NCBI RefSeq assembly: GCF_000427785.1
Contig: NZ_ATYR01000025.1
Span: 1-64,000, forward strand
Direction of reading: 5' to 3'
DNA length: 64,000 bases
DNA from: Massilia alkalitolerans DSM 17462
Lineage (GTDB): Bacteria > Pseudomonadota > Gammaproteobacteria > Burkholderiales > Burkholderiaceae_D
How positions within the stretch are numbered: the stretch's first letter is position 1; every line of letters starts with the position of its first letter. Positions 1 through 8,995 of the stretch are shown piece after piece. Below the pieces are notes generated by a model, which did no database searches, was not told the DNA's origin, and was given only the letters and a program-made list of their open reading frames with translations. A program made the translations under genes and the position numbers.

Positions 1-44
1 GCCGCCAGCGTTCAATCTGAGCCAGGATCAAACTCTTCAGTTCA
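1..44 (-). rRNA. rrs: 16S rRNA, 5' end only (partial)
   Basis: The reverse complement of the first bases reads as the universal 5' end of bacterial 16S rRNA, including the 27F primer site (AGAGTTTGATCCTGGCTCAG). The mature 5' end lies near 44. The gene continues leftward out of the window, so an rrn operon points away from the origin. The 5' end with TGAACTGAAGAG is of the betaproteobacterial kind. Confidence 0.97.
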
Positions 45-243
45 ATCTCTGTTTGTCGAAAACCGCATTGCTACGGCTTTCGAAATCGATCCACTGGATC
101 GATTTCGCTCACTCAAGATACTGACCGTTATCTCATTGCTGAGACAACGCTTAATACTTTTGTGAACATTTGATAATTTAAGTATGCAGCTGAGCGAACC
201 CAGCTGGCACCTTCATCAAACGCCCACACTTATCGACTGTTGA

Positions 244-256
244 TTGTTAAAGAACT
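244..256 (-). promoter_or_regulatory. rRNA leader boxA antitermination site
   Basis: On the minus strand this reads GTTCTTTAACAAT, close to the E. coli rrn boxA (TGCTCTTTAACA). It sits about 200 bp upstream of the 16S 5' end, inside the rRNA leader. Known role: it binds NusB/NusE (S10) to make rRNA transcription resist Rho. Confidence 0.8.
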
Positions 257-320
257 GTTGTTCTGTACTACCTTGCTGCACCGTACGAAGCGTTGTGTTC
301 GTCAGCAGCAGAGAAGCGAG

Positions 321-349
321 ATTATGCGGCGTTTTGCGTTTATCGTCAA
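321..349 (-). promoter_or_regulatory. rrn promoter (proximal)
   Basis: Minus strand: -35 TTGACG (344-349), a 17-bp spacer and -10 CATAAT (321-326). It is placed upstream of boxA and the 16S gene, as expected for an rRNA promoter. The rest of the 45-504 interval is rRNA leader and holds no convincing gene; short open frames there are not supported. Confidence 0.7.
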
Positions 350-413
350 GCCCCTCTTTTTTTCTTTCGCTGTCGTTTCGTTTTGCGAATCGAAGCAGCT
401 CCGGAAGACACGA

Positions 414-443
414 ATCATAGCAAAGCCGGCCGCCGTCGCGCAA
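414..443 (-). promoter_or_regulatory. possible distal rrn promoter
   Basis: Minus strand: TTGCGC (438-443), an 18-bp spacer and TATGAT (414-419). It would be the upstream member of a tandem rrn promoter pair. Weaker than the proximal promoter; the assignment rests on position and hexamers only. Confidence 0.4.
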
Positions 444-504
444 GTAGGCAGTGTGAGTTTTTGAGACATTTCAGCCTGCCTTAAGCCGCCATTTCTTGCA
501 CGCC

Positions 505-2916
505 TTATTCACGCAGGCTCATCGTTGCGTAATTCGGATCGGCCTTGATCTTCTCCTGCGTGAATGGCAGCACCGGCCACTCCTTGCGCGAGTACACCTG
601 GGTCTGGTCCGCATACCAGGGCGACTTGGGATCGGTCGACTGCCCATAGGTCAGCATCGCCTGCGCCACCGGCCCCTGCTCGTCGAAGCCGACGGTCTGG
701 ATATAGCTCTGTCCCCAGTGGGCGCCGACATAACCGTTGGCGGTGAGGCCGGTGCGCATCGTCAGGGAACTGTAGGTGCCCTCCTGGTTGCCGTTCCCGC
801 CATGCAGCGCAATACGCACGCCATTGCGCGGCTCGACCTGAACATCCCCCAGGCGCGCGTCGAGCGGGATGCCGAGCGACTGCAGCTTCACGGCCGCGTC
901 CCGCAGCGCCGCGAGCATGGCCGGCATCGCCGCCGGGGCCACGCCATTGGGCGTGTTCACCGGATCGACCGGATTGAAGGGATTCGCCCACTTGTTCGGA
1001 ATGCTCGACGCCACGCTCCAGAATTCGCGGAACAGCACCGCGCCGCGGCTGTCCACATTGGCGCGGCGGTCCCACGCCTGGAGCACGTTGCAGGCCTGGC
1101 GCGACAGCTCATTGCTCAGGGCCGCGCAGGCGGTCAGCAGTTCGGGCAGCACCAGCTCGGCCGCGTACACGCGGTTCGAGAAGGCCAGCGCCTGCATGTC
1201 GGCCAGGGTCAGCTTGCTACGCTGCGCCAGCAGGTCTTCCATCTGGCGGAAACCGATGCGGGTGCGCAGGGTCTGCTCGACACCGGTGCGTCCATACAGC
1301 GGCGAGAAGCCCAGCGGCGCCGGGCCCGTCAACAGCGCTTTCGGGTTGGTCAGCCAGTAGCTGTCGTTCGAATTGCCGACGTAGTCGGTGCGCATCATCC
1401 ACGGCGCCTTCGCCGGCGCGTAGATGCCCGGCGGCGCGCCGGCATCCTGCCCCCAGCCGCAGCTGCTCCTCGAACCGTCGAACAGCAGCGCCGCCTGCAG
1501 CAGCAGGCAGCCGTTCACGAACTTGTCCGCGTTCATGTGCGGCACCACGCTGGCGTCCGCATACAGCGCATTGCCTTCGCGGTCGGCCGCAACCGTGTTC
1601 ACCCAGGGCAGGCCCACCACCTTGTCGAGCGAATCCTTCAGCGCGCGCACGCTGCCGGCCGTGCCGATGCCCAGCCACTGCTCGAGCATGCGGGTGTTGT
1701 AGCGGTTCGGGTCGGCCAGGACGTAGGCAGCGCCGGCGGTCCAGGTCATGCCTGCGGCCGGCCGACTGATGACGGCGCCCTGGTGGCTGAAGTAGAAGGT
1801 CTTGCTGCGCCGGCCCACCAGCCCGTCCGGCAGCAGCGCGTCGACGGTGACCGTCTTCGACGTCATCTTGCGGCGCTCGCCATCATAGAGATAGGTGGTG
1901 CCGGTCGGGTCGGTCGGATCCAGCGCCAGCCGGAAAGTGGTGAAGTGATAGGCGAAGGTGACGGTGTGGCTCCAGGCGACATCCTTGTTGAAGCCGATGA
2001 CTACCGCCGGTACGCCACCGATGATTACGCCCATCGCGTCGTAGCGCCCCGGCACGGTCAGGTGGGCCTGGTAGAAGCGGTCGGCGGTGGTCCAGGGGTA
2101 GTGCGGATTCCCGAGCAGCAGGCCGCGCCCGTTCGCCGACAGATCCTTGCCGACGCCCAGCGCGTTGCTGCCGAAGCCCTGGCGATTGAGCTTGTCGAGC
2201 TGGGCCACCAGGGTGGACGCGTCGATTCGGCGCGGCGCCGCCTTGGCCAGGCTCACCGTGGCGCCCGGGACGCGGCCTGCGGCGACGAAGTCGCGGGCGA
2301 AGGCCTGGCCGGAGGCATGCAGCGCCTTTTCCGCCACCACCAGGTACATGTCGTCGAGCGTGATCGGGCGCACCCACTTGGCGTCCGAGCAGGCCGCGGG
2401 CAGCTTGCCGGCGTAGTCCTTCAGGTAGCGGTTGTAGCCTTCGACGAAACCTTCGAGCAGCTGGCGCGGTTCGGCCGTGCCGGCGGCGTAGTTGGCGCGC
2501 AGCTGTTCGATGTCGAGGTAGCCCTTGAAGAAAAAGTCGCTCTCTTCGTTGTTCAGGTCCATGAAGCCGCTGCCGCCGCCGTACTCGTCGCCGGTGCGCT
2601 GGCGCGGCCGCGCGTCGGCGCCGAAGAACAGCGAACGCTCGCCGCGCACGGTCAGCACCGAGTCGGCGAACATGCAGACGTTGTCCTGGGCGTAGGCATA
2701 GGCCAGCCCATAGGCCAGGCTGCGATAATCCTCGGCGCGCACGTGCGGTATGCCGTGCGTGGTGCGCGCGACCTCGACCTGGATGCGCGCGGCAGTCTGC
2801 GGCGGCGGTGGCGGGGCTGCGACATCGTCCTTGTCGCTGCTGCAGGCGCCCAGCGCCAGCATGGTGACCAGCGCCGCTGGCAGCAGGCGGGCGCGAGGAA
2901 AGACAAGGCTTGGCAT
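505..2916 (-). CDS. penicillin acylase family lipoprotein (Ntn hydrolase)
   Basis: An 803-aa protein of the penicillin acylase/AHL acylase family. These enzymes cleave amide bonds (beta-lactam side chains, acyl-homoserine lactones, cyclic lipopeptides) after self-processing into alpha and beta chains. The N-terminus has a lipobox ending at Cys25 (LALGAC), so it should be a lipoprotein. The processing site and nucleophile are visible as GFGSNALGVG, with the serine at about residue 250 becoming the beta-chain N-terminus. HGIPHVRAEDYRSLAYGLAY near residues 54-73 is the usual alpha-chain start. Length is normal for the family. It is the first gene beyond the rRNA leader on that strand and is monocistronic. 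The substrate cannot be read from sequence; AHL or another N-acyl compound is possible. Confidence 0.9.
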   Translation of the reverse strand: MPSLVFPRARLLPAALVTMLALGACSSDKDDVAAPPPPPQTAARIQVEVARTTHGIPHVRAEDYRSLAYGLAYAYAQDNVCMFADSVLTVRGERSLFFGADARPRQRTGDEYGGGSGFMDLNNEESDFFFKGYLDIEQLRANYAAGTAEPRQLLEGFVEGYNRYLKDYAGKLPAACSDAKWVRPITLDDMYLVVAEKALHASGQAFARDFVAAGRVPGATVSLAKAAPRRIDASTLVAQLDKLNRQGFGSNALGVGKDLSANGRGLLLGNPHYPWTTADRFYQAHLTVPGRYDAMGVIIGGVPAVVIGFNKDVAWSHTVTFAYHFTTFRLALDPTDPTGTTYLYDGERRKMTSKTVTVDALLPDGLVGRRSKTFYFSHQGAVISRPAAGMTWTAGAAYVLADPNRYNTRMLEQWLGIGTAGSVRALKDSLDKVVGLPWVNTVAADREGNALYADASVVPHMNADKFVNGCLLLQAALLFDGSRSSCGWGQDAGAPPGIYAPAKAPWMMRTDYVGNSNDSYWLTNPKALLTGPAPLGFSPLYGRTGVEQTLRTRIGFRQMEDLLAQRSKLTLADMQALAFSNRVYAAELVLPELLTACAALSNELSRQACNVLQAWDRRANVDSRGAVLFREFWSVASSIPNKWANPFNPVDPVNTPNGVAPAAMPAMLAALRDAAVKLQSLGIPLDARLGDVQVEPRNGVRIALHGGNGNQEGTYSSLTMRTGLTANGYVGAHWGQSYIQTVGFDEQGPVAQAMLTYGQSTDPKSPWYADQTQVYSRKEWPVLPFTQEKIKADPNYATMSLRE

Positions 2917-3064
2917 GGAGAACTTTCTGCGGCCAGCGGCACGCGGCAGAGAATGTTAAAATCGCACAGTTGAACTCTAAACAATTTTCTACGCCATGCC
3001 TACTGGCGAAAGTGATGGGTTCACACAGAGCGGGTACTTACCGGCGCACTGTAGAAACGATGTG

Positions 3065-3094
3065 TTGTTATTTCGAGAATACTTCTCTTATGCG
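3065..3094 (+). promoter_or_regulatory. candidate promoter upstream of ompA-like gene
   Basis: TTGTTA, an 18-bp spacer and TATGCG lie about 120 bp before the porin start, in the gap between two divergent genes (2917-3213). The match is only moderate. The rest of the gap would be a long 5' UTR; no gene is visible in it. Confidence 0.3.
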
Positions 3095-3213
3095 AGATAG
3101 CGAACAGTGCGCAAGATGCCAAAAGGTAATACTTCGCCCTGTAACTCCCCGAGAGCCGAGGCCTTCGAGGCCCAGGTAACAGACTAATGTTTTAATTGAC
3201 GAAAAGCAGAACA

Positions 3214-4389
3214 ATGAAAGCATCCAACAAACTCGCCGCACTGATCGCACTGGCCTGCGCAACCATGGTGAACGCCCACGCGGCACCGCAAGAGGCAGCT
3301 TCCCAGCAGTCCGCGCAAGCTGATTCGGCCTACGTGAATCCGGACTGGGCCAACAGCGCCTGGTACGCAGGCGTGGGCGCTGGACGCTCGCGCGCCGACA
3401 TCGACCAGAGCGCGCTGCAGCGCACCCTGAACTCGAACGGCTCGACCCTGAGCAGCTTCAGCACCGATGACCGTGACGTCACCTGGAAGCTGTTCGTCGG
3501 CAAGCAGCTGAACCGCTACTTCGCTATCGAAGCCGGTTACTTCGAGCTGGAAAACTTCGACTTCGAAGCCTGGACCAACCGTGGCAACCTGAACGGCGAG
3601 ACCAAGTTCCGCGGCGTGAACCTCGACCTGGTCGGCCGCCTGCCGATCACCGAACGCCTGACCTTCCTGGCGCGCGGCGGTGTCCAGTACACCAAGGCCA
3701 AGACCCACTTCACCGGCAGCCGCCTGGATGCCGTGACCGTCGCCAACCCGCCGAACGAAGGCCGCCGCCACGGCAAGTACGGCCTGGGCCTGGAGTACGC
3801 GCTGAGCGAAAACATGGCACTGCGCGGCGAAGTGGAGCGCTACCGCGTGACCGACGCGGTCCAGAACCGCGGCGACATCGACACCGCCACCGTGAGCCTG
3901 GTCTGGAAGTTCGGCCGTCCGGCCCCGGTCGCCTACGTCGCACCGGCACCGGTCGCCGCACCTGAGCCGGCGCCGGCACCGGCACCGGTCGTCGCACCGG
4001 CACCGGCACCGGAACCGGTCCCGACCTCGGAAAAGGTCTCGATCGCGGCTGAAGCCCTGTTCGACTTCGACAAGGCGATCGTCAAGCCGGAAGGCAAGGC
4101 GGCACTGGACGAGTTCATGGCGAAACTGGAAGGCCTGAACACCGAAGTCATGATCGCCGTCGGCCACACCGACTCGGTCGGCACCAACGCCTACAACGAG
4201 AAGCTGTCGCTGCGCCGCGCCGAAGCCGTCAAGGCCTACATGGTCTCGAAAGGCCTGGATCCGGCCCGCCTGTACACCGAAGGCAAGGGCGAGACCCAGC
4301 CGGTCGCCGACAACGCCACCGCCGAAGGCCGCGCCAAGAACCGCCGCGTGACCATCGAAGTGGTCGGTACCCGTACCGTCACTAAGTAA
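3214..4389 (+). CDS. OmpA family outer membrane protein
   Basis: A 391-aa porin of the OmpA/OprF type. A signal peptide (about residues 1-23, ending NAHA) is followed by an 8-stranded beta-barrel region. Then come a proline/alanine-rich hinge (about 235-270, AP/PAP repeats) and a C-terminal OmpA peptidoglycan-binding domain with FDFDKA, GHTDSVGTNAYN and LSLRRAEAVKAY. It links the outer membrane to the cell wall. An upstream in-frame TTG at 3196 would add six residues, but the ATG at 3214 gives a clean signal peptide. A strong terminator follows. Confidence 0.93.
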   Translation: MKASNKLAALIALACATMVNAHAAPQEAASQQSAQADSAYVNPDWANSAWYAGVGAGRSRADIDQSALQRTLNSNGSTLSSFSTDDRDVTWKLFVGKQLNRYFAIEAGYFELENFDFEAWTNRGNLNGETKFRGVNLDLVGRLPITERLTFLARGGVQYTKAKTHFTGSRLDAVTVANPPNEGRRHGKYGLGLEYALSENMALRGEVERYRVTDAVQNRGDIDTATVSLVWKFGRPAPVAYVAPAPVAAPEPAPAPAPVVAPAPAPEPVPTSEKVSIAAEALFDFDKAIVKPEGKAALDEFMAKLEGLNTEVMIAVGHTDSVGTNAYNEKLSLRRAEAVKAYMVSKGLDPARLYTEGKGETQPVADNATAEGRAKNRRVTIEVVGTRTVTK

Positions 4390-4405
4390 GCATTGGCTGA
4401 ATGAC

Positions 4406-4440
4406 AAAGCGTCCGGCGCAAGCCGGGCGCTTTTCTTTTT
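4406..4440 (+). terminator. Rho-independent terminator after the OmpA-like gene
   Basis: A GC stem (gcgtccggc / gccgggcgc, loop gcaa) flanked by A and T tracts lies 16 bp past the stop codon. A and T tracts on both sides would let it work in both directions. Confidence 0.85.
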
Positions 4441-4491
4441 TGTGGCGCCGACGCCGCAGGCCCGGCGCCGGCATTCGGTACAATGCGCGGG

Positions 4492-5976
4492 ATGACCATC
4501 CTGCTTTCCACGCTCAACGCGCGCTACACCCACGCTTCCCTCGGATTACGTTACCTGCTGGCCAACATGGGGCCGCTGCAGGCGCAGACGCGCATCCACG
4601 AATTCGTCATCGGCGCCAAGACCAGCGACCTGGTCGAACGCATCCTGGCGCACCAGCCGCGCATCCTCGGCCTGGGCGTCTACATCTGGAACGTCGAAGA
4701 AACCACCCGGCTGGTGGCGCTGCTCAAGCGCGTCGCGCCGCAGGTGACGATCGTGCTGGGTGGCCCGGAAGTCTCGCACGAGACGGGCGAGCAGGAGATC
4801 GTGCGGCTGGCCGACTACGTCGTCACCGGCTGGGGCGACGTCACCTTCCCCAAGCTGTGCGGCGAGATCCTGAACGGCCCCAAGCCGCTGATGAAAGTAC
4901 ACGCCGGCGTGCAGCCGCCGATGCCGGAGATCGCCCTGCCCTATTCTTTATATAGCGACGAGGACATCGCCCACCGCACCCTGTACGTGGAAGCCTCGCG
5001 CGGCTGTCCGTTCAAGTGCGAGTTCTGCCTGTCTTCGCTGGACAAGACCGCCTGGCCCTTTCCCCTGGAGGCCTTTTTGGCCGAGATGGAGTCGCTGCAT
5101 GCACGCGGCGCGCGCCTGTTCAAGTTCGTCGACCGCACCTTCAACCTGAACGTCAAGACCAGCCTGCGCATCATGCAGTTCTTCCTCGACAAGCTGGAAG
5201 CGAATCCGGACGACCCGGTCTACGCCCACTTCGAGCTGGTCCCCGACCATCTGCCCGAAGCCCTGAAGGAGACGATCGCCAGGTTCCCGCCCGGCGCGCT
5301 GCAGTTCGAGATCGGCATCCAGAGCTTCAACCCCGAGGTGCAGGCCCTGGTGAGCCGGCGCCAGGACAATGCCAAGGCCGCCGACAACATCCGCTGGCTG
5401 ACCGAACACTCGCAGACCCATTTGCACGTGGACCTGATCGCCGGCCTGCCCGGCGAGGACGTGGCCAGCTTCGCGCGCGGATTTGACCAACTGGTCAAAC
5501 TCGGCGCCCAGGAGATCCAGTTCGGCATCCTCAAGCGCCTGCGCGGCACCCCGATCATCCGCCATACCGAGCCGTTCGGCATGGTCTACGATCCCTACCC
5601 GCCCTACACCGTGCTGGCGACGAAGCAGGTCGATTTCCCGACCATGCAGCGCCTGGTGCGCTTTGCCCGCTACTGGGACCTGGTGGCCAACTCGGGCCGC
5701 TTCGCCAACACCACCCGCGTGCTGCTGGGCGAGGCCCCGTTCGACAACTTCATGGCTTTCTCAAGCTGGATCTACACCAAGACCGATGCGACCCACCGCA
5801 TCGCGCTCGAGAAGCTGGCCAAGCTGGTGCAGGAATGGCTGCAGCTGCGCGGCATGGCGCGCGAGGAAGCGGCGGCCCTGCTGGCCTCGGACTATGCGGG
5901 CAAGCTCGATACCGCCCCGGTGCACAAGCCCGTGGCCGCCGCGCCCGAGCGCCAGGTTCGCCATCTTGCGGCATAG
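4492..5976 (+). CDS. B12-binding-domain radical SAM protein (DUF4080 type)
   Basis: A 494-aa radical SAM enzyme. The N-terminal about 140 residues look like a cobalamin-binding-like domain (ILGLGVYIWNVEET, VLGGPEVSHE). The [4Fe-4S] motif CPFKCEFC is at Cys172, Cys176 and Cys179, followed by a TIM-barrel core (FEIGIQSF, HVDLIAGLPGED). The C-terminal part resembles DUF4080. Members of this family have no proven general reaction; methylation or rearrangement chemistry is possible. The start is at ATG 4492, where the protein reads MTILLSTLNARYTHASLGLR; an in-frame ATG at 4483 would add three residues. Single-gene unit between terminator and lipid-transport operon. Confidence 0.88.
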   Translation: MTILLSTLNARYTHASLGLRYLLANMGPLQAQTRIHEFVIGAKTSDLVERILAHQPRILGLGVYIWNVEETTRLVALLKRVAPQVTIVLGGPEVSHETGEQEIVRLADYVVTGWGDVTFPKLCGEILNGPKPLMKVHAGVQPPMPEIALPYSLYSDEDIAHRTLYVEASRGCPFKCEFCLSSLDKTAWPFPLEAFLAEMESLHARGARLFKFVDRTFNLNVKTSLRIMQFFLDKLEANPDDPVYAHFELVPDHLPEALKETIARFPPGALQFEIGIQSFNPEVQALVSRRQDNAKAADNIRWLTEHSQTHLHVDLIAGLPGEDVASFARGFDQLVKLGAQEIQFGILKRLRGTPIIRHTEPFGMVYDPYPPYTVLATKQVDFPTMQRLVRFARYWDLVANSGRFANTTRVLLGEAPFDNFMAFSSWIYTKTDATHRIALEKLAKLVQEWLQLRGMAREEAAALLASDYAGKLDTAPVHKPVAAAPERQVRHLAA

Positions 5977-6042
5977 GGCGCCATAGCGCGCTACGTTAGA
6001 AACCGTGTAGCAGCGATAACGATTCTCTTTTACACTGGCGCA

Positions 6043-7191
6043 ATGCAGATTGAAAATGCGCCAATATTAACCATCCAGCATCCAGACCAGGCCTCGGGTA
6101 CCGGCGCGGCCCCATCGGTCATGGCGAGCGGCGTCTGGCAGGTACATACGCTGTCGCGCAAGGGCGTGCTCAAGGCGATCACGCGCACCCTGAACACGCT
6201 CAAGAAGAACAGGCAAAGCCTCGCCTGGGACCTCTCCAGCATCGAGCGCCTCGACCACGTCGGCGCCCAGATGTTCTGGAACGCCTGGGGCAAGCAGCGT
6301 CCCCCGAGCCTGAAGCTCGATCCGCAGCACGAAGAACTGTTTGGCCGCATCGAGAAGGCCAGCGCCATCAAGCTGCCGCGTCATAAAGTCAGCCCGCTGA
6401 ACTGGCTGATCGTGCTGGGCGGCGGCATCCTGTCCTTTTTCGAGCACCTGCGCGGCTTCGTCAGCCTGATCGGCCAGCTGATCCTGGACTTCGGCCGCTT
6501 CATCCGCCGCCCGCAGGCCGGGCCCTGGCGCGAGATCTCGGCCAACATCTACCATTCCGGCTTCCAGGCGCTGGGCATCACGGCGATGGTCGGCTTCCTG
6601 ATCGGGATCGTGCTGTCCTTCCTGTCGTCGCAGCAGCTGCGCATGTTCGGCGGCGACATCTACATCGTCAACATCCTGGGCATGGCCGTGATCCGCGAGC
6701 TGGGCCCGCTGCTGGCGGCGATCCTGGTGGCCGGCCGCTCCGGCTCCTCGATCACCGCGCAGCTGGGCGTGATGCGCGTGACCGAGGAACTCGACGCCAT
6801 GCTGGTGATGGGCATCTCGCACGGCCAGCGCCTGATCATGCCCAAGGTGATCGCGCTTGCCATCTCGATGCCGCTGCTGGTGGTCTGGACCGACGCCATG
6901 GCGCTGATCGGCGGCATGGTCTCGGCCAAGATCGAGCTGGGCCTGTCGTTCCGCTACTTCATCCAGAAGCTGCCGGACGCGGTGCCGGTGGTGAACTACA
7001 CGATCGGCCTGCTCAAGGGCTGCGTGTTCGGCATGCTGATCGCGCTGGTGTCCTGCCACTTCGGCCTGCGCATCAAGCCGAACACCGAAAGCCTGGGCCG
7101 CGGCACCACCACCGCGGTGGTCACGGCGATCACCGTCGTCATCCTGGCGGACGCGGTGTTCGCCATCATCTTCAACGACGTGGGGTTCTGA
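6043..7191 (+). CDS. MlaE family ABC transporter permease with N-terminal STAS domain
   Basis: A 382-aa permease of the MCE/Mla lipid transporters, which move phospholipids or similar lipids across the envelope. Residues about 25-110 resemble a STAS domain (LSSIERLDHVGAQMFWNAWG), the part supplied as the separate protein MlaB in E. coli. The rest is the MlaE/DUF140 membrane domain with the family's conserved RELGPLLAAILVAGRSGSS and ELDAMLVMGI. It opens a tightly packed operon: its stop overlaps the ATPase start by one base (ATG inside TGATG). It contains no MlaC partner, so this is a PqiC-type auxiliary-lipoprotein set and not the classical mlaFEDCB operon. Confidence 0.92.
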   Translation: MQIENAPILTIQHPDQASGTGAAPSVMASGVWQVHTLSRKGVLKAITRTLNTLKKNRQSLAWDLSSIERLDHVGAQMFWNAWGKQRPPSLKLDPQHEELFGRIEKASAIKLPRHKVSPLNWLIVLGGGILSFFEHLRGFVSLIGQLILDFGRFIRRPQAGPWREISANIYHSGFQALGITAMVGFLIGIVLSFLSSQQLRMFGGDIYIVNILGMAVIRELGPLLAAILVAGRSGSSITAQLGVMRVTEELDAMLVMGISHGQRLIMPKVIALAISMPLLVVWTDAMALIGGMVSAKIELGLSFRYFIQKLPDAVPVVNYTIGLLKGCVFGMLIALVSCHFGLRIKPNTESLGRGTTTAVVTAITVVILADAVFAIIFNDVGF

Positions 7192-8045
7192 TGGCAGACA
7201 CCAAACCACGCGAACCGCAGCGCCTGAACAAGCGCCCCGAGGAAGACGTCGGGCCGCCGGTGGTCGAAATCCGCAAGCTGTGGACGCGCTTCGGGCGCAC
7301 CGTGGTGCACCAGGACCTGAACCTCGACATCTATGCGGGCGAGATCCTCACCATCGTCGGCGGCTCCGGCACCGGCAAGACCGTGCTGCTGCGCCAGATG
7401 CTGGGCCTGGAGCGCCCCTCGGAAGGCTGCGTGAAGGTGTTCGGCGAGGACATCAGCCAGGCCGAACCGGAACAGCTGCAGCACATGCGCAACCACTGGG
7501 GCATGCTGTTCCAGCAGGGCGCGCTGTACTCGGCCCTGAGCGTGTTCGACAACATCGCCTTCCCGATGCGCGAGCTGCGCTCGCTGCCCGAGGACGTGAT
7601 CCGCGACGCCGTGCTGCTCAAGATGGACATGGTCGGCCTCGGCCCCGAGCACGCCAACAAGATGCCCTCCGACCTGTCGGGCGGGATGGTCAAGCGCGCG
7701 GCCCTGGCGCGCGCCCTCGCGCTGGAACCGCGGTTATTGTTCCTGGACGAACCCACGGCGGGCCTCGACCCCGACCTGTCGGATGCATTCGTGTCGCTGA
7801 TCCAGACCCTGCACAGCGAACTGAAGCTCACCGTGGTCATGGTCACGCACGACCTCGACACGCTGTTCGCGCTGTCGTCGCGCATCGCCGTGCTGGCAGA
7901 GAAGCACGTGCTGGCGGTCGGACCGGCCTGTGACGTGCTGCGCGTCCAGCATCCCTTCATCAAACACTTTTTCCTGGGCCCGCGCGGCCAGCGGGCGCTG
8001 GAAGTGCTCGAAGAGCGCCAGGCCCAGAACGATTCGGAGAACTGA
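7191..8045 (+). CDS. MlaF-like ABC transporter ATP-binding protein
   Basis: A 284-aa ABC ATPase that would power the lipid transporter. Visible motifs are Walker A GGSGTGKT (about 57-64), Q-loop FQQGALYSALSVFDN, signature LSGGMVKRAALARAL (about 161) and Walker B LLFLDEPTAGLDPD with the switch His in THD. It has a hydrophilic N-terminal extension of about 25 residues before the ABC core. It overlaps the permease gene by one base and is 2 bp from the MCE gene. Confidence 0.94.
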   Translation: MADTKPREPQRLNKRPEEDVGPPVVEIRKLWTRFGRTVVHQDLNLDIYAGEILTIVGGSGTGKTVLLRQMLGLERPSEGCVKVFGEDISQAEPEQLQHMRNHWGMLFQQGALYSALSVFDNIAFPMRELRSLPEDVIRDAVLLKMDMVGLGPEHANKMPSDLSGGMVKRAALARALALEPRLLFLDEPTAGLDPDLSDAFVSLIQTLHSELKLTVVMVTHDLDTLFALSSRIAVLAEKHVLAVGPACDVLRVQHPFIKHFFLGPRGQRALEVLEERQAQNDSEN

Positions 8046-8047
8046 AT

Positions 8048-8995
8048 ATGGAAAACAGGTCGTATGCCCTGATGACAGGCGTCTTCACGATCGCCCTGGT
8101 GGTCGCAGCCGTGCTGGTGGGCTTGTGGCTGAACCGCGACCGCACCGAGCTGGTGCCCTACGAGATCGTGACCACCCAGTCGATCCCGGGCCTGAACCCG
8201 GAAGCCACGGTGCGCTACCGCGGCCTGGAAGTGGGCCGCGTCGACCAGATCGTCTTCGACCCGCGCGTCACCGGCCAGATATTGATCCGCCTGTCGGTTG
8301 ACAAGAATTCGCCGATCACCACCACCACCTTCGCCTCGCTCGGCTACCAGGGTGTGACCGGCATCGCCTTCATCCAGCTCGACGACGACCGCACCGGCTC
8401 GCCGCGCCTGGCAGTGCGCGACGACCAGCCGGCCCGCATCCCGCTGCGCCCGGGGCTGCTCGACATCCTGGAAAAGCGCGGCCTGGCCATCCTCGAAAAG
8501 ACCGAGCAGATCACCGACAGCCTGGCCAAGATGGTCACCGACGAGAACCAGCAGACCATCGTCGGCGCGTTCGACAGCATCGGCAAGGCGGCCGACGCCT
8601 ATGCCGCCATTCCGCGCAAGCTCGAGCCGACCATCGACCGCCTGCCGGCGCTCACGGCAAAAATCGACCGCAGCCTGAGCTCCTTCGACACGACGGCCGC
8701 CAGCATCCAGGCCACCGCCGACAGCTACGGCCAGCTGGCCACGCGCCTGCAGGCGCCGGACGGTCCGCTCGAGCGCCTGAACGGCGCGGTCGGCTCGCTG
8801 CAGTCGGCCACCAGCGAACTCGAACTCGAAACCCTGCCGCACGTCGTCCAGATGACCGACGAGGCGCGCGGCGCGCTGCGCGCCGTGAAGCGCACCGCCA
8901 CCTCGCTGTCCGACCGCCCGCAAAGCATCCTGTTCGGCGCCCCGAGCGCCCAGCCGGGTCCGGGCGAACCGGGCTTCGTGCCACCGACCAAATGA
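8048..8995 (+). CDS. MlaD family (MCE domain) substrate-binding protein
   Basis: A 315-aa MCE protein. One N-terminal membrane anchor (about residues 8-28) is followed by a single MCE domain (about 38-115; SIPGLNPEATVRYRGLEVGRV). A long helical C-terminal region of about 170 residues has heptad-like character. In the family, MCE domains form hexameric rings or tubes that carry lipids across the periplasm; the long helical tail suggests a PqiB/YebT-like or needle-like tunnel and not a short MlaD. It overlaps the following lipoprotein gene by 4 bp. Confidence 0.9.
   Translation: MENRSYALMTGVFTIALVVAAVLVGLWLNRDRTELVPYEIVTTQSIPGLNPEATVRYRGLEVGRVDQIVFDPRVTGQILIRLSVDKNSPITTTTFASLGYQGVTGIAFIQLDDDRTGSPRLAVRDDQPARIPLRPGLLDILEKRGLAILEKTEQITDSLAKMVTDENQQTIVGAFDSIGKAADAYAAIPRKLEPTIDRLPALTAKIDRSLSSFDTTAASIQATADSYGQLATRLQAPDGPLERLNGAVGSLQSATSELELETLPHVVQMTDEARGALRAVKRTATSLSDRPQSILFGAPSAQPGPGEPGFVPPTK

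Noticed and set aside
496..2973. 825-codon open frame on the plus strand opposite the acylase gene
   Set aside because: It is an antisense shadow caused by high GC; no ribosome binding site or family likeness, while the minus-strand gene has clear motifs.
4483..4491. ATG at 4483 as start of the radical SAM gene
   Set aside because: It adds only MRG before the family-like MTILLSTLNARYTHASL start; ATG 4492 is preferred though not proven.
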